The notes under the pieces: generated by a model | Databases searched by the model: none | What the model was told of the DNA's origin: nothing | The model's input: the letters and a program-made list of their open reading frames with translations, nothing else | Assembly (NCBI RefSeq): GCF_002407205.1 | Contig: NZ_CP023549.1 | Coordinates: forward strand, 599,001-663,000 | Length of the DNA stretch: 64,000 bases | Origin: Rhodobacter sp. CZR27 | Lineage (GTDB): Bacteria; Pseudomonadota; Alphaproteobacteria; Rhodobacterales; Rhodobacteraceae | Reading direction: 5' to 3' | Shown: in pieces, positions 17,340 through 26,864 of the stretch | Layout: each line of letters opens with the position of its first letter | Position numbering within the stretch: position 1 is the stretch's first letter | Translations under genes and position numbers: made by a program

Positions 17340-19142
17340 TTGAGCGATATCTGGACCGTATTCGCCATTGTTGGCGTCATCGTGGTGCTCTTCATCTGGG
17401 ACAGGTTGCCGGTCATCGCGGTCTGCATGATTGCGGCACTGTCGCTGTGGGCCACCGGGATCCTCACCCTGAACCAGTCCATGGCGGGCTTCGGCGATCC
17501 GGCGATCATCTTCGTCGCCTCGCTGTTCGTGGTCAGCGGCGGGCTCGAGGCGACCGGCGTCACCGCCTGGGCCGGCCAGATCCTGATCCGGCAGGCCGGA
17601 GACAGCCGACCCCGGCTGATCGTGCTCATGATGGGCGTGGCCGGCCTGCTGAGCGGCCTGATCAGCGTCAATGGCGCGGTCGCCTCGCTGCTGCCGGTGG
17701 TGATCGTCATGGCCATCCGGCTGGGCCAGCCGCCCTCGCAACTGCTGATGCCGCTGGTCTTTGCCGCCCATGCGGGCTCGCAGATCCTGCTGACCGGCTC
17801 GCCGGTCAACGTGCTGGTCTCGGAGGCGTCGCTCGATGCCGGAGGCGGGGGCTTCGGCTATCTCGAGTTCGCCCTTGTGGGCTTCCCGCTTATCGCGGGC
17901 TCGATCCTGATCGTCGTGCTGTTCGGCAGGTGGCTGCTGCCCAGCCGCACCAGCGCCACCCTGCCGCCGGACCTGAGCCGGCATGCCATGACGCTGATCG
18001 AACAATACCGGCTGGCCAGCGACGTCCACCAGTTGCGCGTGCGCGAGGAGTCGCCGCTGGTCGGCGTCCCCCGGCAGGAGTTCGACCTGTCGGGCCGCGA
18101 CGGGCTGACCCTCGTGACGCTGAAGGAGGCCGATGGCCGTTCCGCCCGCCGCGACGCGATCCGGCCGGGCGACGTGGTGGTGGTGCGCGGACAGGCGGAG
18201 GCCGCCGCCGCGCTTGCCAGCGATTTCCGCCTCAGCTTTTCCGAGGATGACGCGCCGGATCTGGAACGGACGCTGTTCAACCGCCAGTCGGGCCTTGCCG
18301 AGATCCAGATCCCCCCGCGGTCGAAACTGGTGGGCGAGCGGTTCTTTCCGGGCATGGTGACGCAAGGCGGCGACCTGATCGTGCTGGCCGTGCAGCGTCA
18401 CGGCGAGGATCTCGACCCGAGCCTGCCGCTCGCCGTGGGCGACACGCTGCTGTTGCAGGGGACATGGGCGGCGCTGGAGAAACGCCTCAAGCCCGCCGAG
18501 GTGCTGATGGTCAACTCGCCCGATCTGGTCCGCCGGCAGGCCCTGCCGATGGGTCCCGGTGCCCGGAACATGCTGGCGATCCTTGGCGCAATGGTCGTGC
18601 TGCTGGCCACGGGGCTGGTGCCGCCGGCCATCGCGGGCGTCCTCGCCGCAGGGGCGGTCCTGCTCAGCGGCATCCAGAGCGTCGAGCAGGTCTATCGTGC
18701 GATCAACTGGACGACCGTCATCCTGATGGGGGCGATGATGCCGCTCTCGACCGCCATGCAGCAGACCGGCGCGGCCGATCTTCTCGCCACGGGGCTGGTC
18801 GACATGATCGGCGAGTCGAGTCCGCACCTGCTTCTCGTGGGGCTGTTCGTGCTGTCGGCCGTCATGGGACAGATCATCTCGAACACCGCCACGGCGCTGA
18901 TCGTGATACCGATCGCGGTAGTCGCGGCCGCGCAGATGGGAGTGTCGCCGCAGCCGATCCTGATGGCCGTCTGCCTGGCCAGTGCGGCGGCGTTCCTCAC
19001 CCCGGTGGCCACGCCGACCAACCTGATGGTGATGGACCCGGGGGCCTACCGGTTCGGCGACTACTGGAAACTCGGCCTGCCGCTGATGATCTGGTTCTTT
19101 CTCATCGCGGTGTTCCTCGTGCCGGTCCTCTGGTCATTCTGA
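17340..19142 (+). CDS. SLC13-family anion symporter with two cytosolic RCK_C (TrkA-C) domains
   Basis: 600-aa permease. The best start is TTG 17340 with AGGA 8 nt upstream, which places the first helix (IWTVFAIVGVIVVLFIWD) at the N-terminus. Two membrane halves carry the family's ion-binding hairpins, LTGSPVNVLVSEASL in the first half and TPVATPTNLMVMDPGAY in the second. Between them lie two regulatory TrkA-C domains, about residues 215-290 and 300-385 (VREESPLVGVPRQEF and IPPRSKLVGERFFPG). Relatives carry sulfate, thiosulfate or dicarboxylates with Na+. The RCK_C pair suggests ligand gating. The substrate is not defined by context. Confidence 0.82.
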   Translation: MSDIWTVFAIVGVIVVLFIWDRLPVIAVCMIAALSLWATGILTLNQSMAGFGDPAIIFVASLFVVSGGLEATGVTAWAGQILIRQAGDSRPRLIVLMMGVAGLLSGLISVNGAVASLLPVVIVMAIRLGQPPSQLLMPLVFAAHAGSQILLTGSPVNVLVSEASLDAGGGGFGYLEFALVGFPLIAGSILIVVLFGRWLLPSRTSATLPPDLSRHAMTLIEQYRLASDVHQLRVREESPLVGVPRQEFDLSGRDGLTLVTLKEADGRSARRDAIRPGDVVVVRGQAEAAAALASDFRLSFSEDDAPDLERTLFNRQSGLAEIQIPPRSKLVGERFFPGMVTQGGDLIVLAVQRHGEDLDPSLPLAVGDTLLLQGTWAALEKRLKPAEVLMVNSPDLVRRQALPMGPGARNMLAILGAMVVLLATGLVPPAIAGVLAAGAVLLSGIQSVEQVYRAINWTTVILMGAMMPLSTAMQQTGAADLLATGLVDMIGESSPHLLLVGLFVLSAVMGQIISNTATALIVIPIAVVAAAQMGVSPQPILMAVCLASAAAFLTPVATPTNLMVMDPGAYRFGDYWKLGLPLMIWFFLIAVFLVPVLWSF

Positions 19143-19515
19143 ACCGGCGGCCGGTGGGCGATGCCCGCGCGTCGGAAGGTTCCGACGCCTTATCCCTACA
19201 AGGTGCCGGCACACCTGGCCCGGACCTCGACAAGGTGTCCGGCCGGCTGCCCCGACCGGGCCCTTGCCTCGGCCAAACGAAGGCCGGGACACTTGCCAGC
19301 CTGATCATCCCGCCGCGCCCGCTGCCGGAGTGACTGTCAAGGTTGCACCTCGGCAGCCGCGGATCGCCTCAAGGCGGCCGGTCCTCGCAGGCGCAATCGG
19401 TCAGGCATTCCGGCATGGCGTTTGTGTTACTTCGTTTGCGCCGAAACTTTTGGGTTCCGGCATGGGTTGAAAAGGGATATGCGAAAGTGATCTTATCTGC
19501 CGGAAGAGCGCATCG
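19143..19515. other. 373-bp gap with a terminator, then the upstream region of the histidine kinase gene
   Basis: Contains the hairpin at 19169-19188 and, near the kinase gene, a GGAAGAG ribosome binding site at about 19501. A TTGAAA at about 19469 could be a -35 element, but no matching -10 is clear. No coding frame is supported. Confidence 0.4.
19169..19188 (+). terminator. Terminator-like hairpin after the SLC13 gene
   Basis: A perfect 9-bp inverted repeat, GCGTCGGAA and TTCCGACGC, separated by GG and followed by CTTATCCC, lies 27 nt past the stop codon. With only two unpaired bases the real loop must open to about six. The T-tract is poor. Confidence 0.55.
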
Positions 19516-21063
19516 ATGCATCGCACCAAGTCATCCCGGCCGACGCTCGAACACGCCGGCCGACTGCATGCGATCATGGCCTCTGCCGTCGACGGGATCA
19601 TCATCGCGCGGTCCGACGGCGTCATCGAGACGGTCAATGCCGCGGCGGCGCGGCTGTTCGGCTACGAGACGGCGGAGTTCATCGGCCGGAACGTCCACTT
19701 CCTGATGGCGGGACAGGACAGGGCCGATCACGACCAGTACCTCCGCAACTACATGACGACCGGCGTCCGCAAGATCATCGGCATCGGGCGCGAGGTGGTG
19801 GGACGGCGCAAGGACGGCTCGCTCTTTCCGATGCACCTGTCGATCGGCGAGTTCGCGGAGCGGGGCGAGCGCCTGTTCACCGCGATCATCCACGACCTTA
19901 CCGAACGGAACGAGACCGCCCGCGCCCTGCACCAGGCCCAGAAGATCGAGGCCATCGGCCAGCTGACCGGCGGGGTGGCGCATGACTTCAACAACCTGCT
20001 CGCGGTGATCGTGGGCAATGTCGAGCTGCTGATGCTGAAGGGCGACATGAAGCCCCATGCGGCGATCATCGACGAGATCCTGAAGGCGGCCGACCTGGGC
20101 GCAAGCCTGACCTCGCAGCTGCTCGCCTTCGCTCGGCGCAGCCCGCTGGCGCCGCGCCCCATCCAGGTGAACGGGCTGATCTCGGGCCTGTCGCACATGC
20201 TGGAACGCAGCCTGGGCGCGACGGTGGACCTCTGCCTCTCGCTCGACCCCGACGCCTGGATGGTCGAGGTCGATCCCGACCAGTTCCAGACCGCCATCAT
20301 CAATCTTGCGATCAACGCCCGCGACGCGATGCCCAACGGCGGCAGGCTGTTCATCGAGACGCGGAACTTCACCTTCGACGATTTCAACGCGGCCGAGCTT
20401 GGCCTGACGCTCGGTCATTGCGTCGCCGTCTCGATCACCGACACCGGATGCGGAATGCCGCTGGAGATCCGCGAGAAGGTGTTCGAGCCCTTCTTCACCA
20501 CGAAGCCCGTCGGCCACGGCACCGGCCTCGGGCTGTCCATGGTCTATGGCTTCACCAAGCAGTCGGGCGGCGAGGTGACGATCTACAGCGAGGTCGGCAA
20601 GGGCACGACGGTGACGCTTTTCCTGTCCCGCCACCAGTCGGACCCTGCGCTCGACGAGCCGAAGGAGGCACCCATGGCCATGGAAGAGGGCGAGCGCGAG
20701 ACCGTGCTGGTGGTCGAGGACAACGACCAGATGCGCAAGCTGACGCGGGACCGCCTGCAGATCCTCGGCTACAGCGTACTCGAGGCGTCGAACGGCCCCG
20801 AGGCCCTGCAGCTTCTGGACCGGAACCCGGAGATCGCGCTGGTCTTCAGCGATCTGGTGATGCCCGGGGGCATGTCGGGATATGACCTTGCCCAGCATGT
20901 GCGCGACCACCACCCGGGCAAGGCGGTCCTGCTGACCTCGGGCTATGCCGAGGAACTGGTGGACAGCGCAAAGCTGTCCTCGCTGGGGCTGAAGCTGCTG
21001 CGCAAGCCCTACCGGCAGGCGCAGCTGGCCGAGGCCTTCCGCGAGGCGATCAACGGCGGCTGA
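19516..21063 (+). CDS. Hybrid sensor histidine kinase: PAS - HisKA - HATPase - receiver
   Basis: 515-aa soluble hybrid kinase. A PAS domain occupies residues about 15-130 ([29 protein letters not shown]) and includes a PAC tail. The phospho-acceptor is His156 in [14 protein letters not shown]. The ATP-binding domain has its N box [16 protein letters not shown], then ITDTGCGMP and [14 protein letters not shown]-terminal receiver domain ([13 protein letters not shown]...) has its phospho-acceptor Asp in [11 protein letters not shown]. There is no membrane segment, so it senses a cytosolic cue. With no separate response regulator next to it, it probably feeds a histidine phosphotransferase. PAS chemistry cannot be deduced; a heme or flavin is possible. 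Confidence 0.9.
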   Translation: MHRTKSSRPTLEHAGRLHAIMASAVDGIIIARSDGVIETVNAAAARLFGYETAEFIGRNVHFLMAGQDRADHDQYLRNYMTTGVRKIIGIGREVVGRRKDGSLFPMHLSIGEFAERGERLFTAIIHDLTERNETARALHQAQKIEAIGQLTGGVAHDFNNLLAVIVGNVELLMLKGDMKPHAAIIDEILKAADLGASLTSQLLAFARRSPLAPRPIQVNGLISGLSHMLERSLGATVDLCLSLDPDAWMVEVDPDQFQTAIINLAINARDAMPNGGRLFIETRNFTFDDFNAAELGLTLGHCVAVSITDTGCGMPLEIREKVFEPFFTTKPVGHGTGLGLSMVYGFTKQSGGEVTIYSEVGKGTTVTLFLSRHQSDPALDEPKEAPMAMEEGERETVLVVEDNDQMRKLTRDRLQILGYSVLEASNGPEALQLLDRNPEIALVFSDLVMPGGMSGYDLAQHVRDHHPGKAVLLTSGYAEELVDSAKLSSLGLKLLRKPYRQAQLAEAFREAINGG

Positions 21064-21560
21064 CCGGACGTCCCGGCGTCATCCGGGGATCAGCCGCGCG
21101 GCGGGCTGCGCGCCATGCCGCGAACCCACGAGGAGTTGCGGGGCTGGCCGCGCAAGGTCGCCGCGGTGACGGCTGCATCCAGAAAATGCGTCCTGCCGAT
21201 CGGTCAACCCATCTTGCCCCTCCGCCGCGGTGTCGGCCGGACGGGCCGCGGTCCTGCTGCTGGAGACGGGCAGCGGGCGTTGCCTCCGGGCCGAAGGCTT
21301 CTGCAACGGGCGCAGATGACCGGCTTGCGCACCTGCGCGACGGGATCTCTGAGCGCCCGGGGCAGGGGGAAGGCACCGAAGCTCCGCCCCCGCTGTGCCG
21401 CCGAAAGCGGCAGCGGTCTCGGCTTTCACCTGCTTGCGCCTGAGTCACGCCTGCGTCGGCCTGACTGAGAAATCCCCCACAGGCATGAGCAAGATGGTTC
21501 TTGAAACGATTTGCGCGCCCGTTATGAAACCATCCAGATCATTTCTTGTGGAGTACGATT
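21064..21560. other. 497-bp gap upstream of the first RTX gene
   Basis: No supported coding frame. The last 100 bp become AT-richer and carry the promoter candidate at 21501-21528. Confidence 0.4.
21501..21528 (+). promoter_or_regulatory. Candidate sigma-70-type promoter of the first RTX gene
   Basis: TTGAAA at 21501-21506 and TATGAA at 21523-21528 with a 16-nt spacer. The transcript would start about 25 nt before ATG 21561. It sits in a locally AT-rich patch of an otherwise GC-rich region. Confidence 0.45.
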
Positions 21561-23018
21561 ATGGCAGGGCAGATATTCGGAGCGGCATTTCGCGATCTGG
21601 ACGGCGATCTGACGCGCGACGCGCGCGAGGGCATCGCGAATACGATCTTCCGCGTGGAATCGCGCCAGACCTCGACCAACGCGGCCGGCACCTATTCCAT
21701 GGCCGTGGTGCCCTATTCCACCGCGGATCTCTACATCCGGTACAACGCCGTGGAAATCAACGCGCGCGTGCAGTTCGCCGAGGGCGATGCCCGGATCGAC
21801 CTGGTCAACAACAGCCTGCTGCTCAGTTCGGCCACGCTCACGCTGGTCAGCGGCATTCACAGCGCGCAGTTGACCGGTCGGGCGGATGTCAATCTCTTCG
21901 CCGAGGATCATTATTACGATGACACCTTCAACTGGAACCTGCTGAAAGGCAACGACGGCGCCAACGTCATCGGCGGGCTTGGCGGCAATGACACGCTGCG
22001 CGGGGCCGGCGGAGACGACAGCCTTTACGGCGACGACGACGACGACCGGCTTTATGGCGGTACGGGGGACGACCGGCTCTATGGCGGCTCCGGCAACGAT
22101 CTTCTGCAGGGCGACGCCGGAAACGACACGCTCGATGGATCGAGCGGGCTCGACACGCTGTTCGGCGGTCTGGGCGACGACGTGCTCTATGCCAGCAGCG
22201 CCTTCCGGGTGGACGGAGGGGCCGGGATCGACACTGTCAGCTTCTACGCATATGCAACCCTCGATGTCAGGCTGGACCTGACGACGGCGCAGGATACCGG
22301 GGACGGCCGCAAGATCCTGATCGGCGTCGAGAACGTGACCGGTGGCCACTACGGTGACGTCATCACGGGCAACGCCGCGAACAACCGGCTGATGGGCGAG
22401 GGCGGAGCCGACCTGCTGACCGGGCAGGGCGGCACGGACACGCTGTCCGGCGGGACCGGCGCCGACACGCTCGTCGGCGGGGCCGGGAACGATTGGCTTG
22501 ATGGCGGCGACGGCGACGGCTCCTATGACTGGGCGACCTTCATCACTTCGGGAGCGGTTTCGGTCGATCTGGATGCAGGAGTCGTGCGGTCCGCGGCCTT
22601 CGGCACGGATACGATCACCGGGGTCGAAGGCATCAGGACGGGATCGGGCGCCGACCTGATGGTCGGCGACAGCGACGACAACTGCTTCTACGGCGGCGCA
22701 GGAAACGACTCGCTCCATGGTGGAACGGGCAACGACACCCTGCACGGCGAGCGCGGCGCCGACGTTCTGGTGGGCGGCAACGGCAATGACATCTTCGTCT
22801 TCCAGGCGGGCTGCGGCGCGGACACCATCCAGGGCTATTACAACGAAGACATCTACATCGCGCCGGAACTGGCAAACGGGGCGCAGAGCGCAAGCCAGCT
22901 CTACGACATGTACGCTCTCCAGACGAGCGGAGGCATCCTGTTCGACTTCGGGGGCGGCAACCGCATCCTGTTGCAGAACGTCTCGGACATCAGCACCTAC
23001 GACATCCATATCATGTGA
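21561..23018 (+). CDS. RTX calcium-binding protein with an N-terminal SdrD-B-like domain
   Basis: 485-aa probable secreted protein. I chose ATG 21561 because GGAG lies 7 nt upstream. Residues 1-60 (FRDLDGDLTRDAREGIANTIF ... TSTNAAGTYSM) match the 'DxNGNGxxDxGE-TxxxGxYxF' pattern of SD-repeat B-like calcium-binding beta domains. From about residue 130 there are blocks of glycine-rich nonapeptides (GGxGNDTLxG), for example GGTGDDRLYGGSGNDLLQG, broken by beta-rich inserts. There is no N-terminal signal peptide, as expected for type I secretion, with the signal in the last ~60 residues. No ABC/HlyD secretion genes are in the window. The role is likely surface or matrix; no enzymatic domain is visible. 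Confidence 0.8.
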   Translation: MAGQIFGAAFRDLDGDLTRDAREGIANTIFRVESRQTSTNAAGTYSMAVVPYSTADLYIRYNAVEINARVQFAEGDARIDLVNNSLLLSSATLTLVSGIHSAQLTGRADVNLFAEDHYYDDTFNWNLLKGNDGANVIGGLGGNDTLRGAGGDDSLYGDDDDDRLYGGTGDDRLYGGSGNDLLQGDAGNDTLDGSSGLDTLFGGLGDDVLYASSAFRVDGGAGIDTVSFYAYATLDVRLDLTTAQDTGDGRKILIGVENVTGGHYGDVITGNAANNRLMGEGGADLLTGQGGTDTLSGGTGADTLVGGAGNDWLDGGDGDGSYDWATFITSGAVSVDLDAGVVRSAAFGTDTITGVEGIRTGSGADLMVGDSDDNCFYGGAGNDSLHGGTGNDTLHGERGADVLVGGNGNDIFVFQAGCGADTIQGYYNEDIYIAPELANGAQSASQLYDMYALQTSGGILFDFGGGNRILLQNVSDISTYDIHIM

Positions 23019-23460
23019 GTGTCGCAAGCGGCGGGACGCTCCGCAGCGGTGCGTCCCGCCTGAGGCCGGCTCCGGTCACGCCGGACGGGGCCGCCGGCCT
23101 TCCACTTCAGCTCGCGGTCGCCCTACGTCGGCGGCGCCGGTGATTGCCTGATCCTTCCGCCAGCGGTCTCATTCATCCTGCGGATCCTTTGCAGACGGCG
23201 GCCGGCGTTGCGGCGCGGAAGATACGCTGCATTTCCCGCCCCGGAAACTGTCGAATGCCGCTTTTTTTCGGGCTGCAATGGAGATTCGACCCGAATTCTC
23301 GCGTTGCGAATTTAAAACAACCCTTGCGGGCAATATCGCGCATCAACGCTGCGGAATACCTCGCGCCGCTCTGCCTTGGCTCGATGCGGTCAAAGTCCTT
23401 GCATGTTCTGGCCGCATTCGTCGCCAGTATGGCCGGCGCACGCTTCACAGGTTGATTGTC
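23019..23460. other. 442-bp gap between the two RTX genes
   Basis: Starts with the hairpin at 23030-23060. From about 23260 to 23340 it is unusually AT-rich for this genome (a GCTTTTTTTCG run, then GAATTTAAAACAACC), which suggests a regulated promoter or protein-binding region for the second RTX gene. No coding frame is supported. An in-frame upstream ATG at about 23278 is rejected as a start because the RTX protein proper begins at 23461. Confidence 0.45.
23030..23060 (+). terminator. Hairpin after the first RTX gene
   Basis: A perfect 10-bp inverted repeat, GGCGGGACGC at 23030-23039 and GCGTCCCGCC at 23051-23060 with an 11-nt loop, begins 11 nt after the stop. There is no T-run, so termination efficiency is uncertain. 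Confidence 0.55.
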
Positions 23461-26400
23461 ATGGCCACCTACACCTTCAGTTCCATTGCCTCCAATTCCC
23501 TTGTCTCGTTCAATCCCCTGTCGGATATCCTGGTATTCGACACGAGCACCCGCCCCGCGGAATTGCTGATCAATGCCACCGCGTCCGGCGTGCAGATCTC
23601 GGTCGGCGGGAAGTCGATCGTGCTGACGGGGATCGGTCTCGACGATCTGGGCGTCAATCCGGCAACGGGGCGCGGCAACGTGCAGTTCGTCTCGCCCGGC
23701 GCGCTGCTGGTGGGCGAGGGGACGACCGGGCACGAGGGGAACCTTGACAACCCCATCAGGGGCGGCGCGGGGGATGATGCGCTGATCGGGCTTGGCGGGG
23801 CCGACCGGCTGGATGGCGGGGCAGGGGGCGACCTGATGGTGGGCGGCCTCGGCGACGATACCTATGTCGTGGACAATGCCGCCGATGTGGTTACCGAAGA
23901 GAACAACTCGCTCGCGGGCGCGGGGCTGGACCTCGTCGCGGCCTCGGTCAGCTACACGCTGACGAACTACGTCGAGAACCTGACGCTGACGGGAACCGGC
24001 GCGATCAACGGCACCGGCAACACGCTCGACAACCGCCTTCTGGGCAATGCCGCGGCCAACGTGCTGGATGGCCGGTCCGGCGAGGACACCATGATCGGCG
24101 GCGACGGCAACGACACCTATCTGGTGGACGACCGGGACGACGTGGTGTCCGAGACCAACAGCGCCCTCGGACAGATCGACACCGTCATGGCAGGCGTCTC
24201 ATACGCCCTCGGCGCCAATCTCGAGGACCTCGTGCTGACCGGCAGCAGCGGCTATGTCGGGATCGGCAACCACCGCGACAACCACCTGACCGGCAACCGC
24301 GGTGACAACACGCTGAACGGCTGGTTCGGCGCCGACACCATGACGGGCGGCGATGGCGATGACGTCTATATCGTGGATGACGCGGGCGATGTTGTGGTGG
24401 AGACCAACCCGAGCGCCAGCGACATCGACCTTGTCGCGAGCGAGATCAGCCATACCCTCGGCGAGAACCTCGAGAACCTTCGCCTGCTCGGCAGCGCCAA
24501 CATCGACGGCACCGGCAACGGGCTGGACAACGTCATCTTCGCCAGCGCCGGGAACAACCGGATCGACGGGATGGGCGGGATCGACACCGCCTCCTATGCC
24601 AGCGCGAGCCTGATGGGCCTCGCGGGCCGCGGCTCGCTGTCGAGCCGCACCACAGTCAGCAGCGTCTCCACGCTCGGCGTGACGGTGGACCTGAACATCA
24701 CCGGCGTGCAGGACACCCAGGGATCGGGCTTCGACGTGCTCGCGGGGATCGAGAACCTGACGGGCAGCGGCTTCTGTGACGAGCTGACCGGGAACGCCGG
24801 CAACAACGTCCTGGATGGCGGCGGGGGTGCGGACCTGCTGACCGGTGGCGACGGCGACGACACCTTCGTCGTCGATGGCGCGGACGTGGTGGTGGAGCAG
24901 GACGAGGACGACGGCGGCCTCGATACCGTGCAGTCCAGCGTGTCCTACCGGCTGGCGGCGAATGTCGAATACCTGGTTCTCACCGGCTCGGCGCTGAGCG
25001 GGATCGGGAACAACCTCGACAACCGGATCACCGGCAACAGTTCCGGCAACGTCCTCGACGGCCGGGCCGGGGCCGACAAGATGGCCGGCGGCGGCGGCAA
25101 CGACACCTATGTCGCCGACAACCTGGGCGACGAGATCACCGACACCTCGGGCACCGACCTCGTGATGACCTATGTCAACCAGACACTGGGCAGCTCGGTC
25201 GAGAACCTGCGCCTGATGGGCACGAACGCGCTGAACGGCACGGGCAACGCCTCGAACAACATCATCTGGGTTAACATCGGCGACAACGTGGTGGATGGCG
25301 GGGCCGGGACGGGCGACACCATCTCCTATGAATACGGCGCGACCGCCGGCGTGACGGTCGACCTGGGACGCTCGGGAAGCCGGCAGGCGACCGGAGGCTC
25401 GGGCAGCGATCTCATCACCGGGTTCGAGAACCTGACCGGCAGCCGCCATGACGACCTGCTGTCGGGCGACGGTGCGCGGAACACGCTGGATGGCCTGTCG
25501 GGGATCGACACCGTCTCCTATGCGGCGGCCGCCGCCGGGGTGACGATCGACCTCACCACCGGGCAGGCGACGACCGCGGTGGGCGATGCGGTGCAGGATC
25601 TGGACACGCTGCGCAACTTCGAGAACATCATCGGCAGCAGTTTCGACGACCTGCTGGTGGGCGATCTCGGCGCCAACGTGTTCCGGGGCGGCACCGGTTC
25701 GGACACGGTTTCCTATCGCAACGTCCTGCGCGATGGCGGGGGCGTGGTGGCCGACCTGATGCAGACCGGGGCGCAGAACACGCTGGCCGCGGGTGTCGAC
25801 ACGCTCATCGGCATCGAGAACCTGGTGGGCACGCTGAATGGCGACGTTCTGACCGGCAGTGCGGTCGGCAACCTGCTGGACGGCGACGCCGGCGATGACC
25901 TGATCACCGGCGGAGAGGGCAACGACACGCTTGTCGGCGGCCTTGGCAACGACACGTTGCGCGGCAACGCCGGAAGCGACAGCGCCTACTTCGTGGGCAC
26001 CTCGTCGGCCTTCATCAACCTGAACGTGACCTCGGCCCAGGATACCGGGCACGGACTCGACACGCTGCTGGCGATCGAGAACGTCACCACGGGTTCCGGC
26101 AGCGACAGGCTGACGGGGAACGCCGCGCGCAACGTCCTGAACGGCGAGGGCGGCAATGACATCATCGACGGCGGTGCGGGCGCGGACGTCCTTCTCGGCC
26201 GGGGCGGAAGCGACATCCTGATCGGCGGGATCGGCGCGGATGCCTTCGTCTTCGATGCGGCGATCGGGGCCGAGAACCTCGACACGATCATCGACTTCAG
26301 CGTCCCCGACGACACGATCCGGCTTGATGACGTGATCTTCACCGCCCTGTCCCGTGGCGCGCTGGCGGCGGGGGCGTTCGTCGCCAATGCCTCGGGGCTT

Positions 26401-26550
26401 GCCGCGGATGCGGCGGACCGGATCATCTACGAAACCGACACAGGCACCCTGCTCTATGATGCGGACGGGGCGGGCGGCGGCGGCGCGATCCAGATCGCGA
26501 TGCTCGGCAGCGGGCTGGCGCTGTCCCACGCCGACTTCCTGGTGATCTAG
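23461..26550 (+). CDS. Large RTX calcium-binding repeat protein
   Basis: 1029-aa glycine/aspartate-rich protein starting at ATG 23461 (MATYTFSSIASNSLVSFNP). An N-terminal module of about 100 residues is followed by RTX nonapeptides. Five long modules of about 85 residues follow, each with a GDDTYVVDxxxDVVxE block, a 'VSYTLxxxVENLxLTG' strand and 'GTGNxLDNRLxGN'. More calcium-binding blocks come after them. The C-terminus (DADGAGGGGAIQIAMLGSGLALSHADFLVI) is the classic type I secretion tail with a terminal DFLVI-like hydrophobic end. It is secreted and folds in extracellular calcium. No catalytic domain is seen, so it may be an adhesin, matrix or S-layer-like protein. It lies 442 bp after the first RTX gene and shares its direction. 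Confidence 0.85.
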   Translation: MATYTFSSIASNSLVSFNPLSDILVFDTSTRPAELLINATASGVQISVGGKSIVLTGIGLDDLGVNPATGRGNVQFVSPGALLVGEGTTGHEGNLDNPIRGGAGDDALIGLGGADRLDGGAGGDLMVGGLGDDTYVVDNAADVVTEENNSLAGAGLDLVAASVSYTLTNYVENLTLTGTGAINGTGNTLDNRLLGNAAANVLDGRSGEDTMIGGDGNDTYLVDDRDDVVSETNSALGQIDTVMAGVSYALGANLEDLVLTGSSGYVGIGNHRDNHLTGNRGDNTLNGWFGADTMTGGDGDDVYIVDDAGDVVVETNPSASDIDLVASEISHTLGENLENLRLLGSANIDGTGNGLDNVIFASAGNNRIDGMGGIDTASYASASLMGLAGRGSLSSRTTVSSVSTLGVTVDLNITGVQDTQGSGFDVLAGIENLTGSGFCDELTGNAGNNVLDGGGGADLLTGGDGDDTFVVDGADVVVEQDEDDGGLDTVQSSVSYRLAANVEYLVLTGSALSGIGNNLDNRITGNSSGNVLDGRAGADKMAGGGGNDTYVADNLGDEITDTSGTDLVMTYVNQTLGSSVENLRLMGTNALNGTGNASNNIIWVNIGDNVVDGGAGTGDTISYEYGATAGVTVDLGRSGSRQATGGSGSDLITGFENLTGSRHDDLLSGDGARNTLDGLSGIDTVSYAAAAAGVTIDLTTGQATTAVGDAVQDLDTLRNFENIIGSSFDDLLVGDLGANVFRGGTGSDTVSYRNVLRDGGGVVADLMQTGAQNTLAAGVDTLIGIENLVGTLNGDVLTGSAVGNLLDGDAGDDLITGGEGNDTLVGGLGNDTLRGNAGSDSAYFVGTSSAFINLNVTSAQDTGHGLDTLLAIENVTTGSGSDRLTGNAARNVLNGEGGNDIIDGGAGADVLLGRGGSDILIGGIGADAFVFDAAIGAENLDTIIDFSVPDDTIRLDDVIFTALSRGALAAGAFVANASGLAADAADRIIYETDTGTLLYDADGAGGGGAIQIAMLGSGLALSHADFLVI
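23856..25340 (+). repeat. Five imperfect ~85-residue (~255-bp) repeats within the RTX gene
   Basis: The blocks begin at DTYVVD, DTYLVD, DVYIVD, DTFVVD and DTYVAD. The first two are 85 residues apart, and the spacing widens where extra sequence is inserted before the fourth block. Each block ends in a short RTX nonapeptide pair. The amino-acid pattern is better conserved than the DNA, consistent with old duplications. Confidence 0.75.
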
Positions 26551-26864
26551 GCGCGCCGAGCTTGCCACCCTTCCCGCGGCGCCGGCTGCCGCGCGGAAGG
26601 CGGAAATCCTTTTCAACAACGATCCCGGCGGGGCGGGGTCCTCCCTGCCGGGCCGCGCTCCACCCGGCGGCGGGTGCGGCATCGCCCCGTTTTTGCAGGC
26701 GGATGGCCCTGTCGGATCGGCCGGGACGCCTTGTCTCCCGCCGGGAAGTTCCCCTAAGGTGCGCCGCAGGGACCCGGTGGTCTCCGGGCGCGCTGCGCCT
26801 TCCCGAAGCCGGCGTTTCACGGCCCTCCGAGCGGGAGTGTCGTTCTCGGCTTGAGGTTGGCACC
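26551..26864. other. 314-bp gap before the glycosyltransferase fusion gene
   Basis: Holds the terminator-like structure at 26570-26612. The open frame extending upstream of 26865 is proline/arginine-rich and lacks any family match, so it is not counted as coding. Confidence 0.4.
26570..26612 (+). terminator. Probable terminator of the large RTX gene
   Basis: An imperfect stem pairs CTTCC (26570-26574) and GCGGC (26576-26580) with GCCGC (26588-26592) and GGAAG (26595-26599). About ten bases later comes a TTTT run. It starts 20 nt after the stop codon. Confidence 0.45.

Noticed and set aside
23278..23460. N-terminal extension of the large RTX protein
   Set aside because: The extra residues are Arg/Cys-rich and unlike RTX N-termini, and the region is AT-rich promoter-like DNA. 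The start at 23461 gives a natural beginning.
21946..26250. Possible CRISPR or satellite array in the RTX genes
   Set aside because: The periodicity comes from coding nonapeptides and ~85-residue modules. The DNA copies are imperfect, with no constant repeat and unique spacers.
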